Below, piece by piece: positions 8,259-17,995 of a DNA stretch of 64,000 bases (within the stretch, counting starts at the first letter, position 1; each line of letters begins with the position of its first letter). This DNA comes from Streptomyces sp. NBC_01016 (GTDB lineage: Bacteria; Actinomycetota; Actinomycetes; Streptomycetales; Streptomycetaceae). Where the stretch lies: contig NZ_JAPEOQ010000001.1 in assembly GCF_026341035.1 (NCBI RefSeq), forward strand, positions 3,162,001 through 3,226,000, given 5' to 3'. Under the pieces are notes generated by a model that worked only from the letters and a program-made list of their open reading frames with translations, was not told the origin of the DNA and searched no databases. The translations under genes and the position numbers were made by a program.

Positions 8259-9182
8259 TCAGCTCAGTTGTGTCGCCACCTCGGAGGCGATCAGTTCCAA
8301 GTGGTCCAGGTCATCGAGGTCGAGCATCTGGAGGTACATCCGTTGGGATCCCACGGACTGGTATGCGGCGAGGCGTTCGACGACCTCGGCGGGGGAGCCG
8401 GCGAGGCCGTTGGCCTTGAGCTCGTCGACGTCGCGGCCGATGGCGTCGGCGCGGCGCTTGACCTCGGCGTCGGTGCGGCCGACGCAGGCGATGAGGGCGT
8501 TGGAGTAGGTGAGCGCGTCCTGGGCGCGACCGTGCTCGCCGGCCGCGGCCCTCACGCGCTTGAACTGCTGCTCCGTGTCGGCGATCGAGGCGAAGGGGAT
8601 GTTGAACTCGGTGGCGTACTTCGCGGCGAGCGCCGGGGTCTTCTTGGCGCCGTGACCGCCGATGAGGATCGGGACGCGCGGCTGGGTGGGCTTGGGCAGG
8701 GCCGGGGAGTCCTTCAACTGGTAGAAGGATCCGTCGTAGTTGAAGCGCTGCCCGACCGGCGTCTCCCACAGGCCCGTCACGATGGCGAGCTGCTCCTCGA
8801 GGCGGCCGAACTTCTCCTTCGGGAACGGGATGCCGTACGCGGAGTGCTCCTCCTCGTACCAGCCGGAGCCGAGCCCCAGCTCGACGCGGCCGCCCGACAT
8901 CTGGTCGACCTGCGCGACCTGGATGGCGAGCACGCCGGGCAGCCGGAAGGTGCCGGCCGTCATCAGCGTGCCGAGCCGGATCCGGCTCGTCTCCCGGGCG
9001 AGACCGGCGAGCGTCGTCCAGGCGTCCGTGGGCCCGGGCAGGCCGTCGACGGGGCCCATGTGGAGGTAGTGGTCCGACCGGAAAAAGGCTCCATAGTTCA
9101 AGTCCTCGGCGGCCTTGGCGACGCGGAGCAGCGTCTCGTAGGTCGCACCCTGCTGCGGTTCGGTGAATACGCGAAGATCCAT
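8259..9182 (-). CDS. LLM-class F420-dependent oxidoreductase
   Basis: A 307-aa luciferase-like monooxygenase fold (TIM barrel), the group using coenzyme F420 or FMN. Supporting segments are AEDLNYGAFFRSDHYL, RIRLGTLMTAGTFRLPGVLAIQVAQVDQMSGGR, LGSGWYEEEHSAYGIPF and RVPILIGGHGAKKTPALAAKYA, in the order usual for F420-dependent members. ATG 9182 (MDLRVFTEPQQG) was chosen because longer readings overlap the divergent hen1 promoter. The substrate is unknown. It is divergently arranged with hen1 across about 105 bp. Confidence 0.87.
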   Translation of the reverse strand: MDLRVFTEPQQGATYETLLRVAKAAEDLNYGAFFRSDHYLHMGPVDGLPGPTDAWTTLAGLARETSRIRLGTLMTAGTFRLPGVLAIQVAQVDQMSGGRVELGLGSGWYEEEHSAYGIPFPKEKFGRLEEQLAIVTGLWETPVGQRFNYDGSFYQLKDSPALPKPTQPRVPILIGGHGAKKTPALAAKYATEFNIPFASIADTEQQFKRVRAAAGEHGRAQDALTYSNALIACVGRTDAEVKRRADAIGRDVDELKANGLAGSPAEVVERLAAYQSVGSQRMYLQMLDLDDLDHLELIASEVATQLS

Positions 9183-9287
9183 GCACCCATCATGCAGGTC
9201 AGGGGTGCGCGCTTCGATGATGCGGGCGTCGTCGAGCGGGCGAAAATCCATGGTGGGGAGCGCGGGGTCGGAGCCATACTCGGCCGT

Positions 9288-10790
9288 GTGCTTTTGACGA
9301 TCTCGACCACCGGCAATGCCGCGAATCCGGCCACCGATCTGGGCTTTCTGCTGCACAAGCATCCAGCGAACGCCCAGGCCTTCAGCACGGCGCACGGCAC
9401 CGCGCACGTCCTCTACCCCGAGGCCGGCGACGAGCGGTGCACGGCCGCGCTGCTGCTGGAAGTGGACCCCGTGGCGCTGGCCCGGCGGGGCAGGGGCAAG
9501 GGGCGGGGTGGCGCTCCCGACGCGGCGCTCGCGCAGTACGTCAACGACCGGCCCTACGCCGCGTCGTCGCTGCTGGCCGTCGCGTTGAGCAACGTGTTCT
9601 CCAGCGCGCTGCGCGGCGCCTGCAAGGCCCGCCCGGAGCGCGCCGAGCAGGCGCTGCCGCTGCGCATCGAGGTGCCCGCGCTGCCGGCGCGCGGCGGGCC
9701 CGACCTCGTACGGAAGCTGTTCGAGCCGCTGGGGTGGACGGTCGAGGTGGCGGCCGTGCCGCTGGACGAGCAGTTCCCGGAGTGGGGCGACTCGCGCTAT
9801 GTGCGGCTCGTCCTGGAGGGTGAGCTGCGGCTCGCGCATGCGCTGCGGCACCTGTATGTGCTGTTGCCGGTGCTCGACGACGCCAAGCACTACTGGGTCT
9901 CGGCCGACGAGGTCGACAAGCTGCTGCGCGCGGGGGACGGGTGGCTGCCCGAGCACCCCGAGCAGAAGCTGATCGTCGGCCGGTATCTGTCGCGGCGTTG
10001 GTCGCTGACCCGGCAGGCCATGGAGCGCCTCGAACTGGCCAGGCTCGCGGACGCCGACGACACGGACATCGACGAGATCGACAACGCCGTGGACGAGGAG
10101 AGCGACACCGAGGAGCGTCCCGTGCCGCTGGCGGTGCGGCGCCGGGAGGCGATCCTTGCCGCGCTCCGGGAGTCCGGCGCCGCACGGGTGCTCGATCTGG
10201 GCTGTGGGCAGGGCCAGTTGGTGCAGGAGCTGCTGAAGGACGTGCGGTTCACCGAGATCGTGGGCGTCGATGTGTCGATGCGTGCGCTCACCGTCGCGTC
10301 CCGGCGGCTGAAGCTGGAGCGGATGGGCGAGCGGCAGGCCTCCCGCGTACAGCTCATGCAGGGCTCGCTCGCGTACACCGACAAGCGGCTCAAGGGGTAC
10401 GACGCCGCGGTGCTCAGCGAGGTCATCGAGCACCTCGACCTGCCGCGGCTGCCCGCGCTCGAGTACGCGGTGTTCGGTTCGGCGCGGCCCCGGGCGGTCG
10501 TCGTGACCACGCCGAACGTCGAGTACAACGTCCGCTGGGAGTCCCTGCCCGAGGGGCACGCCCGGCACGGCGACCACCGGTTCGAGTGGACGCGGGCCGA
10601 GTTCCGCGAGTGGGCGGAGCGGGTCGCCGCGCGGCACGGGTACGCCGTGCGGTACGTGCCGGTGGGGGACGACGACCCGGAGGTGGGGCCGCCGACGCAG
10701 ATGGCGGTGTTCACGACGACCAAGACCGCAGGCACGACAGAGATGGCAGAGACCACAGTCAGGAACGAGAAGGGGGCGAAGGCCGTATGA
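9288..10790 (+). CDS. hen1: Bacterial Hen1: 3'-terminal RNA ribose 2'-O-methyltransferase
   Basis: A 500-aa protein with the bacterial Hen1 architecture. The N-terminal activator/ligase-interaction region (about 1-240) begins MLLTISTTGNAANPATDLGFLL. The SAM methyltransferase follows, with VLDLGCGQGQ near residue 301, GVDVSMRAL, and the metal-binding SEVIEHL plus HGDHRFEW that supply Glu and His ligands. Hen1 methylates the 2'-OH at a broken RNA 3' end before sealing, protecting repaired tRNA from re-cleavage by ribotoxins. GTG 9288 is in frame, and the stop overlaps the pnkp ATG (10787-10790), so the repair enzymes are coupled. Confidence 0.95.
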   Translation: MLLTISTTGNAANPATDLGFLLHKHPANAQAFSTAHGTAHVLYPEAGDERCTAALLLEVDPVALARRGRGKGRGGAPDAALAQYVNDRPYAASSLLAVALSNVFSSALRGACKARPERAEQALPLRIEVPALPARGGPDLVRKLFEPLGWTVEVAAVPLDEQFPEWGDSRYVRLVLEGELRLAHALRHLYVLLPVLDDAKHYWVSADEVDKLLRAGDGWLPEHPEQKLIVGRYLSRRWSLTRQAMERLELARLADADDTDIDEIDNAVDEESDTEERPVPLAVRRREAILAALRESGAARVLDLGCGQGQLVQELLKDVRFTEIVGVDVSMRALTVASRRLKLERMGERQASRVQLMQGSLAYTDKRLKGYDAAVLSEVIEHLDLPRLPALEYAVFGSARPRAVVVTTPNVEYNVRWESLPEGHARHGDHRFEWTRAEFREWAERVAARHGYAVRYVPVGDDDPEVGPPTQMAVFTTTKTAGTTEMAETTVRNEKGAKAV

Positions 10791-13345
10791 CCACCACCGA
10801 CACCACAGGGCGCGTGCTGCCCGTCACCGATCTCGCCCTCGTCGTGCTGGTCGGCGCGTCCGGTTCGGGCAAGTCCACGTTCGCGCGCGCCCACTTCAAG
10901 CCGACCGAGGTGATCTCCAGCGACTTCTGCCGCGGCCTGGTGGCCGACGACGAGAACGACCAGGGCGCCAGCCGTGACGCCTTCGACGTACTGCACTACA
11001 TCGCGGGCAAGCGGCTCGCGGCCGGGCGTCTGACCGTCGTCGACGCGACCAACGTCCAGCAGGACGCCCGCCGTCAACTGGTCGACCTGGCACGGAAGTA
11101 CGACGTGCTGCCCATCGCCATCGTGCTCGACGTGCCGGAGGACGTGTGCGCCGCGCGGAACGCCGGGCGGACCGACCGCGCCGACATGCCGCGCCGCGTC
11201 ATCACCCGGCACACCCGCGAACTGCGCCGCTCACTCAAGCACTTGGAGCGCGAGGGCTTCCGCAAGGTGCACGTGCTGCGCGGTGTCGAGCAGGTCGAGG
11301 GCGCGAGCGTCGTGCGCGAGAAGCGGTACAACGATCTGACGCACCTCACCGGACCGTTCGACATCATCGGCGACATCCACGGATGCGCGAGCGAACTCGA
11401 CACGCTGCTCGGAAAGTTGGGGTACGTGGACGGGGAGCACCCCGAGGGTCGGACCGCCGTGTTCGTCGGCGACCTCGTCGACCGCGGCCCCGACACACCC
11501 GGTGTGCTGCGCCGCGTGATGGACATGGTGAAGGCCGGCACCGCGCTGTGCGTGCCCGGCAACCACGAGAACAAGCTGGGCCGTTGGCTGAAGGGGCGCA
11601 ACGTGCAGCACACGCACGGCCTCGCCGAGACGGTCGAGCAGCTGGGCGGGGAGAGCGAGGAGTTCCGCGCGGAGGTGCGCACGTTCGTCGAGGGGCTGGT
11701 CAGCCACTACGTCCTCGACGGCGGGAAGCTCGTCGTGTGTCACGCCGGGCTGCCCGAGAAGTACCACGGCCGCACATCGGGGCGGGTCCGTTCGCACGCG
11801 CTGTACGGGGACACGACCGGCGAGACCGACGAGTTCGGGCTGCCGGTGCGCTATCCGTGGGCGGAGGAGTACCGCGGCCAGGCGGCCGTGGTCTACGGCC
11901 ACACCCCGGTGCCGACCGCTACGTGGCTCAACAACACCATCTGCCTCGACACCGGCGCCGTGTTCGGCGGGAAGCTCACCGCGCTGCGCTGGCCCGAGCG
12001 CGAGCTGGTCGACGTACCGGCCGAGCAGGTCTGGTACGAGCCGGCCAGGCCGCTGGCGACGGAGGCGCCGGGCGGGCACGAGGGGCGTCCGCTGGACCTC
12101 GCCGATGTGCACGGCCGCCGGAGCGTGGAGACGCGGCACACGGGCCGGGTGACCGTGCGCGAGGAGAACGCGGCGGCGGCGCTGGAGGTCATGAGCCGGT
12201 TCGCGGTCGACCCGCGGCTGGTGCCGTATCTGCCGCCGACGATGGCGCCGACCGCGACGTCCTCGCAGGACGGCTACCTGGAGCACCCGGCCGAGGCGTT
12301 CGCCCAGTACGCGGCCGACGGTGTGGAGCGGGTCGTGTGCGAGGAGAAGCACATGGGTTCGCGGGCTGTGGTGCTGGTGTGCCGCGACGCGGAGGCGGCG
12401 CGGGAGCGCTTCGGGGTCTCCGAGGAGAGTGGTGGGCCGGTCACCGGTTCGGTCTACACGCGCACCGGGCGGCCGTTCTTCGACGACGCGGAGACCGCCG
12501 AGGCGGTCATCGGGCGGGTGCGGGACGCCGTCACCGCCGCGGGCCTCTGGGAGGAGCTCGACACTGACTGGGTGCTGTTCGACGCCGAGTTGATGCCGTG
12601 GTCGCTCAAGGCGTCCGGGCTGCTGCGCGCGCAGTACGCGGCGGTGGGCGCGGCGTCCGGTGCCGTGTTCCCGAGTGCGCTCGGGGTGCTGGAGGCGGCG
12701 GCCGGGCGGGGCGTCGACGTGGGTGATCTGCTGGAGCGTCAGCGTGGTCGGGCGGCCGACGCCGCCGCGTTCACGGACGCGTACCGGCGCTACTGCTGGA
12801 GTACGGACGGCCTCGACGGGGTGCGGCTCGCGCCGTTCCAGATCCTGGCCGCGCGGGGACGTTCGCTCGCCGGGCTGCCGCACGACGAGCAGCTCTCCCT
12901 CATCGACCGGGTCGTCGCGCACGACACGACGGGGCTGTTGCAGACGACGCGGCGGCTGTACGTCGACACGGGGGACGCCGAGTCGGTGCGGGCCGGGGTC
13001 GACTGGTGGCTGGAGATGACCGGGCGGGGCGGCGAGGGCATGGTCGTCAAGCCGGTCGGGGCGCTGGTGCGGGATGCGAAGGGGCGGCTCGTGCAGCCGG
13101 GCGTGAAGTGCCGCGGGCGCGAGTACCTCCGGATCATTTACGGGCCGGAGTACACGCGGCCGGGGAATCTGGCGAAGCTTCGGCAGCGGTTCCTTGGGCA
13201 CAAGCGGTCGTTGGCGATCCGTGAGTACGGATTGGGCCTGGAGGCCCTGGACCGGCTTGCGGAGGGGGAGCCGTTGTGGCGGGTGCATGAGGCGGTGTTC
13301 GCGGTCCTGGCGCTGGAGTCGGAGCCGGTCGACCCTCGGCTGTGA
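10787..13345 (+). CDS. pnkp: Polynucleotide kinase-phosphatase, RNA-repair Pnkp
   Basis: An 852-aa three-domain RNA-end-healing enzyme. The 5'-kinase has the P-loop GASGSGKST (Lys29). A binuclear metallophosphatase follows, with GDIHG near 194, GDLVDRGP near 228 and GNHENK near 258. The C-terminal ligase-like adenylyltransferase has EKHMGSR with the nucleotidyl lysine at 521 and VVKP as motif V. With Hen1 it heals and seals cleaved RNA. The domain order and length (about 850 aa) match the Clostridium thermocellum prototype. Translation is coupled to hen1. A 44-nt repeat follows the stop. Confidence 0.95.
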   Translation: MTTTDTTGRVLPVTDLALVVLVGASGSGKSTFARAHFKPTEVISSDFCRGLVADDENDQGASRDAFDVLHYIAGKRLAAGRLTVVDATNVQQDARRQLVDLARKYDVLPIAIVLDVPEDVCAARNAGRTDRADMPRRVITRHTRELRRSLKHLEREGFRKVHVLRGVEQVEGASVVREKRYNDLTHLTGPFDIIGDIHGCASELDTLLGKLGYVDGEHPEGRTAVFVGDLVDRGPDTPGVLRRVMDMVKAGTALCVPGNHENKLGRWLKGRNVQHTHGLAETVEQLGGESEEFRAEVRTFVEGLVSHYVLDGGKLVVCHAGLPEKYHGRTSGRVRSHALYGDTTGETDEFGLPVRYPWAEEYRGQAAVVYGHTPVPTATWLNNTICLDTGAVFGGKLTALRWPERELVDVPAEQVWYEPARPLATEAPGGHEGRPLDLADVHGRRSVETRHTGRVTVREENAAAALEVMSRFAVDPRLVPYLPPTMAPTATSSQDGYLEHPAEAFAQYAADGVERVVCEEKHMGSRAVVLVCRDAEAARERFGVSEESGGPVTGSVYTRTGRPFFDDAETAEAVIGRVRDAVTAAGLWEELDTDWVLFDAELMPWSLKASGLLRAQYAAVGAASGAVFPSALGVLEAAAGRGVDVGDLLERQRGRAADAAAFTDAYRRYCWSTDGLDGVRLAPFQILAARGRSLAGLPHDEQLSLIDRVVAHDTTGLLQTTRRLYVDTGDAESVRAGVDWWLEMTGRGGEGMVVKPVGALVRDAKGRLVQPGVKCRGREYLRIIYGPEYTRPGNLAKLRQRFLGHKRSLAIREYGLGLEALDRLAEGEPLWRVHEAVFAVLALESEPVDPRL

Positions 13346-13370
13346 CGCGATTCCACGGTTCGGCATATTG

Positions 13371-13414
13371 AGCCCCGCCGGCGATTGAGGCGCGGGGTCC
13401 GGGGCGGAGCCCCG
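13371..13414 (+). repeat. Dispersed 44-nt GC-rich repeat, copy 2
   Basis: Identical over 44 nt to 5179-5222 and in the same orientation. It starts 25 nt after the pnkp stop codon and ends 36 nt before arcA. As with the other copies it directly follows a gene end, suggesting a terminator or processing hairpin. Confidence 0.8.
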
Positions 13415-13450
13415 GGGCGCAACCGCGGTGCGGCGGGTAAGGATGGGGGC

Positions 13451-14689
13451 ATGGGATTCCACGTCGGCTCCGAGGCCGGCCGCCTGCGCCGAGTCATCCT
13501 GCATCGGCCCGATCTGGAGCTGAAGCGGCTCACGCCCAGCAATAAGGACCAGTTGCTCTTCGACGACGTGCTGTGGGTCCGCCGGGCCCGCCAGGAGCAC
13601 GACGGGTTCGCCGACGTCCTGCGCGACCGGGGCGTCGACGTGCACCTCTTCGGCGACCTGCTGACCGAGGCCCTGGACGTCGACGCCGCCCGCGGCCTCG
13701 TCCTGGACCGGGTCTTCGACGAGAAGGAGTACGGACCGCTGGCCACCGGCCATCTGCGGGAGGCCTTCGAGACGCTGCCGTCCACGGAGCTCGCCGAGGC
13801 GCTCATCGGCGGGATGACGAAGCGCGAGTTCCTGGCGGCGCACCCGGAGCCGACCTCCGTGCGCTTCCACGTCATGGAGCTCGACGACTTCCTGCTCGGC
13901 CCGCTGCCCAACCACCTGTTCACCCGCGACACCTCGGCCTGGATCTACGACGGGGTGTCCATCAACGCGATGCGCTGGCCGGCCCGGCAGCGTGAGACCG
14001 TCCACTTCGAAGCGATCTACCGGCACCACCCGCTGTTCCGGGACGCGGAGGACGGCTTCCACGTCTGGTCCGAGGGGCAGGCCGACTTCCCGTCGACCAT
14101 CGAGGGCGGCGACGTGCTCGTCATCGGGCGGGGCGCCGTACTCATCGGGATGAGCGAGCGGACCACGCCGCAGGCCGTGGAGATGCTCGCGCACAAGCTG
14201 TTCGCGGCGGGCTCGGCGCGCACCATCGTCGCCCTCGACATGCCGAAACGGAGGGCCTTTATGCACCTCGACACGGTCATGACGATGGTCGACGGCGATA
14301 CGTTCACGCAGTACGCGGGGCTCGGCATGCTGCGCTCGTACACCATCGAACCGGGCTCGTCCGGCGCGGAGTTGAAGGTCACCGACCATCCGCCGGAGCA
14401 CATGCACCGGGCGATCGCCGCCGCGCTCGGGCTCCCCGGGATCCGGGTGCTGACCGCGACGCAGGACGTGCACGCCGCGGAGCGCGAGCAGTGGGACGAC
14501 GGCTGCAATGTGCTCGCCGTCGAGCCGGGTGTCGTCGTCGCGTACGAGCGGAACGCCACGACGAACACGTTCCTGCGCAAGCAGGGGATCGAGGTCATCG
14601 AGATCCCGGGCAGCGAGCTGGGGCGGGGGCGCGGCGGCCCGCGCTGCATGAGCTGCCCGGTCGAGCGCGACGCCGTCAACACCTCCTGA
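13451..14689 (+). CDS. arcA: Arginine deiminase
   Basis: A 412-aa enzyme hydrolysing L-arginine to citrulline and ammonia. Family marks are [16 protein letters not shown] (the Asp/Asn guanidinium site), [21 protein letters not shown], and the C-terminal GGPRCMSCP with the catalytic Cys399. The length is normal. It is followed at 140 nt by argF and then an APC permease: the first two steps of the arginine deiminase route plus transport. No carbamate kinase gene is adjacent, so ATP recovery would need an unlinked arcC. The start has GGGGGC-rich leader DNA rather than a textbook ribosome-binding site. Confidence 0.95.
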   Translation: MGFHVGSEAGRLRRVILHRPDLELKRLTPSNKDQLLFDDVLWVRRARQEHDGFADVLRDRGVDVHLFGDLLTEALDVDAARGLVLDRVFDEKEYGPLATGHLREAFETLPSTELAEALIGGMTKREFLAAHPEPTSVRFHVMELDDFLLGPLPNHLFTRDTSAWIYDGVSINAMRWPARQRETVHFEAIYRHHPLFRDAEDGFHVWSEGQADFPSTIEGGDVLVIGRGAVLIGMSERTTPQAVEMLAHKLFAAGSARTIVALDMPKRRAFMHLDTVMTMVDGDTFTQYAGLGMLRSYTIEPGSSGAELKVTDHPPEHMHRAIAAALGLPGIRVLTATQDVHAAEREQWDDGCNVLAVEPGVVVAYERNATTNTFLRKQGIEVIEIPGSELGRGRGGPRCMSCPVERDAVNTS

Positions 14690-14745
14690 CTGCCGCTGTT
14701 CGCGCTCGGTGTCGCGGTCGCGCTGCGCGTGCGACGCCGTCCGGG

Positions 14746-14782
14746 AATATCATGAATAGAAATGTGGAACATCGTATAGACT
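14746..14782 (+). promoter_or_regulatory. AT-rich argF promoter region with ARG-box-like sequence
   Basis: In otherwise GC-rich DNA, CATGAATAGAAATGTG (14751-14766) resembles an ArgR half-site pair (TGAAT and a degraded ATTCA). TATAGA (14775-14780) could be a -10 about 50 nt before the argF start. An ArgR operator would suit either arginine biosynthesis or catabolism. The match is partial and untested. Confidence 0.4.
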
Positions 14783-14828
14783 TCCACTGTCCCGACCCCG
14801 TCCCCGAGTCACGCGCAGGAGCCCCCGA

Positions 14829-15824
14829 ATGAACCTCACCGGCCGCCACTTCCTCAAGGAGCTGGATTTCACCGCCGAGGAGTTCCGAGGCCTGGTCGAC
14901 CTGGCCGCGGAGCTGAAGGCGGCCAAGAAGGCGGGGACCGAGACGCAGCACCTCAAGGGTAGGAACGTTGCGCTGATCTTCGAGAAGGCGTCCACGCGTA
15001 CGCGCTGCTCCTTCGAGGTCGCGGCCGCCGACCAGGGTGCGTCGACGACGTACATCGACCCGGCCGGCTCGCACATCGGCAAGAAGGAGTCGAGCAAGGA
15101 CACCGCCCGCGTGCTCGGCCGGATGTTCGACGCCATCGAGTTCCGGGGCGACGAGCAGGCCATCGTGGAGACGCTCGCCGAGTACGCGGGCGTGCCGGTC
15201 TACAACGGCCTGACCGACGACTGGCACCCCACGCAGATGCTCGCCGACGTGCTCACGATGACCGAGTACAGTGCCAAGCCGCTCACCGAGATGTCCTTCG
15301 CCTACCTCGGCGACGCCCGGTTCAACATGGGCAACTCGTACCTCGTCACCGGCGCCCTGCTCGGCATGGACGTCCGGATCGTCGCGCCGAAGGCCTACTG
15401 GCCGGCCGAGGAGATCGTCGCCAAGGCCCGCGAGCTGGCCGCCGCCAGCGGCGCCCGCATCACGCTCACGGAGACCGTCGAGGAGGGCGTCGCCGGCGCC
15501 GACTTCGTGGTCACCGACGTATGGGTGTCGATGGGTGAGCCGGAGGAGATCTGGGACGAGCGGATCAAGGCGCTCACGCCGTACGCGGTGACGATGGACG
15601 TCCTGCGCGCTACGGGGAACGCGGACGTGAAGTTCCTGCACTGCCTCCCCGCCTTCCACGACCTGGGCACCAAGGTCGGCCGCGAGATCCACGCCAAGTA
15701 CGGCCTGGAGTCCCTCGAGGTCACCGACGAGGTCTTCGAGTCGGAGCACTCCGTCGTCTTCGACGAGGCGGAGAACCGGATGCACACCATCAAGGCCATC
15801 ATGGTCGCGACGCTCGGCCGGTAG
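14829..15824 (+). CDS. argF: Ornithine carbamoyltransferase
   Basis: A 331-aa enzyme interconverting ornithine plus carbamoyl phosphate with citrulline. The carbamoyl-phosphate loop is [12 protein letters not shown], the second substrate loop includes [11 protein letters not shown], and the catalytic cysteine is in FLHCLPAFH. Its place directly after arginine deiminase suggests a catabolic (ArcB-like) role, but sequence alone does not separate anabolic from catabolic forms. The N-terminus [14 protein letters not shown] fits the family start. A stem-loop terminator follows. Confidence 0.95.
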   Translation: MNLTGRHFLKELDFTAEEFRGLVDLAAELKAAKKAGTETQHLKGRNVALIFEKASTRTRCSFEVAAADQGASTTYIDPAGSHIGKKESSKDTARVLGRMFDAIEFRGDEQAIVETLAEYAGVPVYNGLTDDWHPTQMLADVLTMTEYSAKPLTEMSFAYLGDARFNMGNSYLVTGALLGMDVRIVAPKAYWPAEEIVAKARELAAASGARITLTETVEEGVAGADFVVTDVWVSMGEPEEIWDERIKALTPYAVTMDVLRATGNADVKFLHCLPAFHDLGTKVGREIHAKYGLESLEVTDEVFESEHSVVFDEAENRMHTIKAIMVATLGR

Positions 15825-15861
15825 CGACAAACCGCGCATTCACTGAGTAACCGTTCAAACT

Positions 15862-15893
15862 GGTGGGGCCGGAACACCCTCTCCGACCCCACC
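15862..15893 (+). terminator. Stem-loop terminator after argF
   Basis: Arms 15862-15873 and 15882-15893 pair over 12 positions with a single mismatch around an 8-nt loop. It lies 38 nt after the argF stop and 52 nt before the permease ATG. There is no U-tract, as is usual in Streptomyces. It may only attenuate read-through into the permease. Confidence 0.7.
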
Positions 15894-15944
15894 GGCATGC
15901 GGCCCACCCCGCCGCACCCGCACACCAGAAAAGAGCACCACCCC

Positions 15945-17417
15945 ATGTCGCCGACCCCGTCCGGCCTGCGCATCAAGTCGCCCGAGTCCCTCATCGCCGA
16001 ATCGGGCGCCGACCTCGAAGGCCACGGCCTCAAGCGCACCATGGGGCTCTTCCAGCTCGTGTGCTTCGGCGTCGGCGCGATCGTCGGCACCGGCATCTTC
16101 GTCGGCCTGTCCGACACGGTCGCCGAGGCCGGCCCCGCCGTCATCCTCTCCTTCGTCCTCGCCGCGATCACCTGCATCTTCACGGCGTTCTCCTTCGCCG
16201 AGCTGGGCGGCGCGATCCCGGTCTCCGGATCCTCGTACTCCTTCGCCTACGCGACCCTCGGCGAGCGCGTCGCCTTCCTCGTGGGCTGGTGCCTGCTCCT
16301 GGAGTACGGCGTCTCGGTGTCGGCCGTGGCCGTCGGCTGGAGCCAGTATCTGAACGAGCTGCTCGACAGCGTCTTCGGGTGGCAGCTGCCCGAGGCACTC
16401 TCCGCCGGGCCCGCCGACGGTGGCGTGATCAACCTGCCCGCCGTGCTCGTGATGCTGATGGCCGCGGCCCTGCTGGTCCGCGGGATCCGGGAGAGCGCGG
16501 GGGCGACCGCCGCGATGGCCGTGCTCAAGATCGGCATCCTGATCGTGTTCTGCGCGATCGCCTACTCCGCCTTCGAGGCCGGCAATCTGACCCCGTTCCT
16601 GAAGGACGGCATGGCCGGTGTCACCTCCGGCGCCTCGCTCGCCTTCTTCTCGTACATCGGCTTCGACGCGGTCACCACGGCCGGCGAAGAGGTCAAGAAC
16701 CCGCGGCGCAACATCCCGCTCGCGATCCTGATCTGCATCGGCATCGTCACGCTGCTCTACGTCGCCGTGGCCGTCGCCGCCATCGGCGCGCTCGGCGCGG
16801 ACGCCGTCGGGGACAAGCCGGCCGCGCTCTCCCTCGTCGTCGACCAGGTCACCGGGTCGGCTGTCGGCGGCGGCATCATCGCCTTCGGCGCGGTCGTCGC
16901 CATCGCCTCGGTCGTGCTCGCGGTGATGTACGGGCAGACCCGGATCCTGATGTCGATGTCCCGCGACGGGCTGATCCCGCGGGTCTTCGAGCGGGTCTCC
17001 CCGAAGACGCACACGCCGGTCGCCAACACGTGGATCGTCGCGACCGTCTTCGCGATCCCGGCCGCGTTCTCCTCGCTCGACGCCGTCGTCAACCTGACCA
17101 CCATCGGCACGCTCGCCACCATGGTCGTCGTGAACATCGCGGTGATCGCGCTGCGCCGCTCGCACCCCGGTCTGAAGCGCTCGTTCCGGGTGCCGCTGTA
17201 CCCGGTCAGCCCGATCCTGGGTGTCGGCTTCTGCCTCTACCTGATCTGGGGCACGGGCTGGACGACCTGGGTCCAGTTCGCGGTGTTCCTCGTCGTGGGC
17301 GCGCTCGTGTACGCGCTGTACGGCCGCCGCAACTCGCGGCTCGGCGACGGCGACGGCAACGGCGACGGTGGCGGGGCTACGCCTCGGACGCCGGACGCTG
17401 CGCCGGCACCGCGGTAG
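15945..17417 (+). CDS. APC-family amino acid permease
   Basis: A 490-aa integral membrane transporter with about 12 hydrophobic helices. The cationic amino-acid transporter pattern is clear: GAIVGTGIFVGL in helix 1, FSFAELGGAIPVSGSSYSFAY, SYIGFDAVTTAGEEVKNPRRNIP and TRILMSMSRDGLIPRVF. The last two are typical of CAT-like (YfnA) members. Its position after arcA-argF makes arginine/ornithine or related amino acids likely substrates (inference). ATG 15945 has a weak AAGAG upstream; an in-frame ATG at 15897 would overlap the terminator hairpin. The C-terminal tail is low-complexity GDGDGNGDGGG, and the gene end overlaps the convergent anti-sigma-like gene by 41 nt. Confidence 0.92.
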   Translation: MSPTPSGLRIKSPESLIAESGADLEGHGLKRTMGLFQLVCFGVGAIVGTGIFVGLSDTVAEAGPAVILSFVLAAITCIFTAFSFAELGGAIPVSGSSYSFAYATLGERVAFLVGWCLLLEYGVSVSAVAVGWSQYLNELLDSVFGWQLPEALSAGPADGGVINLPAVLVMLMAAALLVRGIRESAGATAAMAVLKIGILIVFCAIAYSAFEAGNLTPFLKDGMAGVTSGASLAFFSYIGFDAVTTAGEEVKNPRRNIPLAILICIGIVTLLYVAVAVAAIGALGADAVGDKPAALSLVVDQVTGSAVGGGIIAFGAVVAIASVVLAVMYGQTRILMSMSRDGLIPRVFERVSPKTHTPVANTWIVATVFAIPAAFSSLDAVVNLTTIGTLATMVVVNIAVIALRRSHPGLKRSFRVPLYPVSPILGVGFCLYLIWGTGWTTWVQFAVFLVVGALVYALYGRRNSRLGDGDGNGDGGGATPRTPDAAPAPR

Positions 17418-17835
17418 GAAGCGTGAACCACACCGCCTTGCCGGAATCGGTGGGGCGGTGCCCGCACGACGAGCTGAGCGTGCGGATGAGGAGCAGGCCG
17501 CGGCCGTGCTCCTGCCAGGGGTCGGGCGGCCCGTCGTCCTCGGGGTTGGTGAGGTCGGTGGGCGGCGCCGGGTCCGTGTCGTGCACCTCGACCTGACAGC
17601 CGGAGTCGAGCAGCTCCACGACCAGCTCGATCGGCGTCTCCCCGGTCGTGTGCTCCACCGCGTTCGCCACCAGCTCCGCCGTCAGCAGCTCCGCCGTGTC
17701 CGCGTCCGCGGCCGGTGACTCGATCTCGGACAGCGCGGTCCGCACGAGGGCACGCGCGACCGGCACGGCCGCGGCCGTGTGCGGTAGGGCTATGCGCCAC
17801 GACGTGGGCGTAGGGGGACCGGAGAAGGGAGTCAC
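17377..17835 (-). CDS. ATP-binding protein, RsbW/SpoIIAB-like HATPase
   Basis: A 152-aa HATPase_c domain of the anti-sigma-factor kinase class that is heavily expanded in Streptomyces. The N box ELLTAELVANAVEHT and the G2 region EHGRGLLLIRTLSS are clear; the G1 box is the short VHDTDPAPP. GTG 17835 has AGGA nine bases upstream. Its 3' end overlaps the convergent permease gene. No partner sigma or anti-anti-sigma gene adjoins it. Confidence 0.85.
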   Translation of the reverse strand: MTPFSGPPTPTSWRIALPHTAAAVPVARALVRTALSEIESPAADADTAELLTAELVANAVEHTTGETPIELVVELLDSGCQVEVHDTDPAPPTDLTNPEDDGPPDPWQEHGRGLLLIRTLSSSCGHRPTDSGKAVWFTLPTAVPAQRPASEA

Positions 17836-17995
17836 GGCGGAATCCTGGGGGCGGAGGGCGCGTATGCGGCTCGGGGGCGGGCTCGGAGGAACGGGCTCAA
17901 GGGGGACTGTCCTGCGTTCAACCTTATGAATGGTACGGCGTGGGGCGAAAGAGGCTCCCGTCGGTGCAGCTCGGGACGTCCGACCCTTTCTGGGT

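Noticed and set aside
7914..9287. Upstream extension of hen1 through the oxidoreductase gene
   Set aside because: The extension is antisense to a conserved gene; Hen1 homology starts at MLLTISTTGNAANPATDL (GTG 9288).
15825..15944. Riboswitch or T-box leader before the amino-acid permease
   Set aside because: Only one simple stem-loop is present; no T-box sequence or second competing structure was found, so a terminator is the simpler reading.
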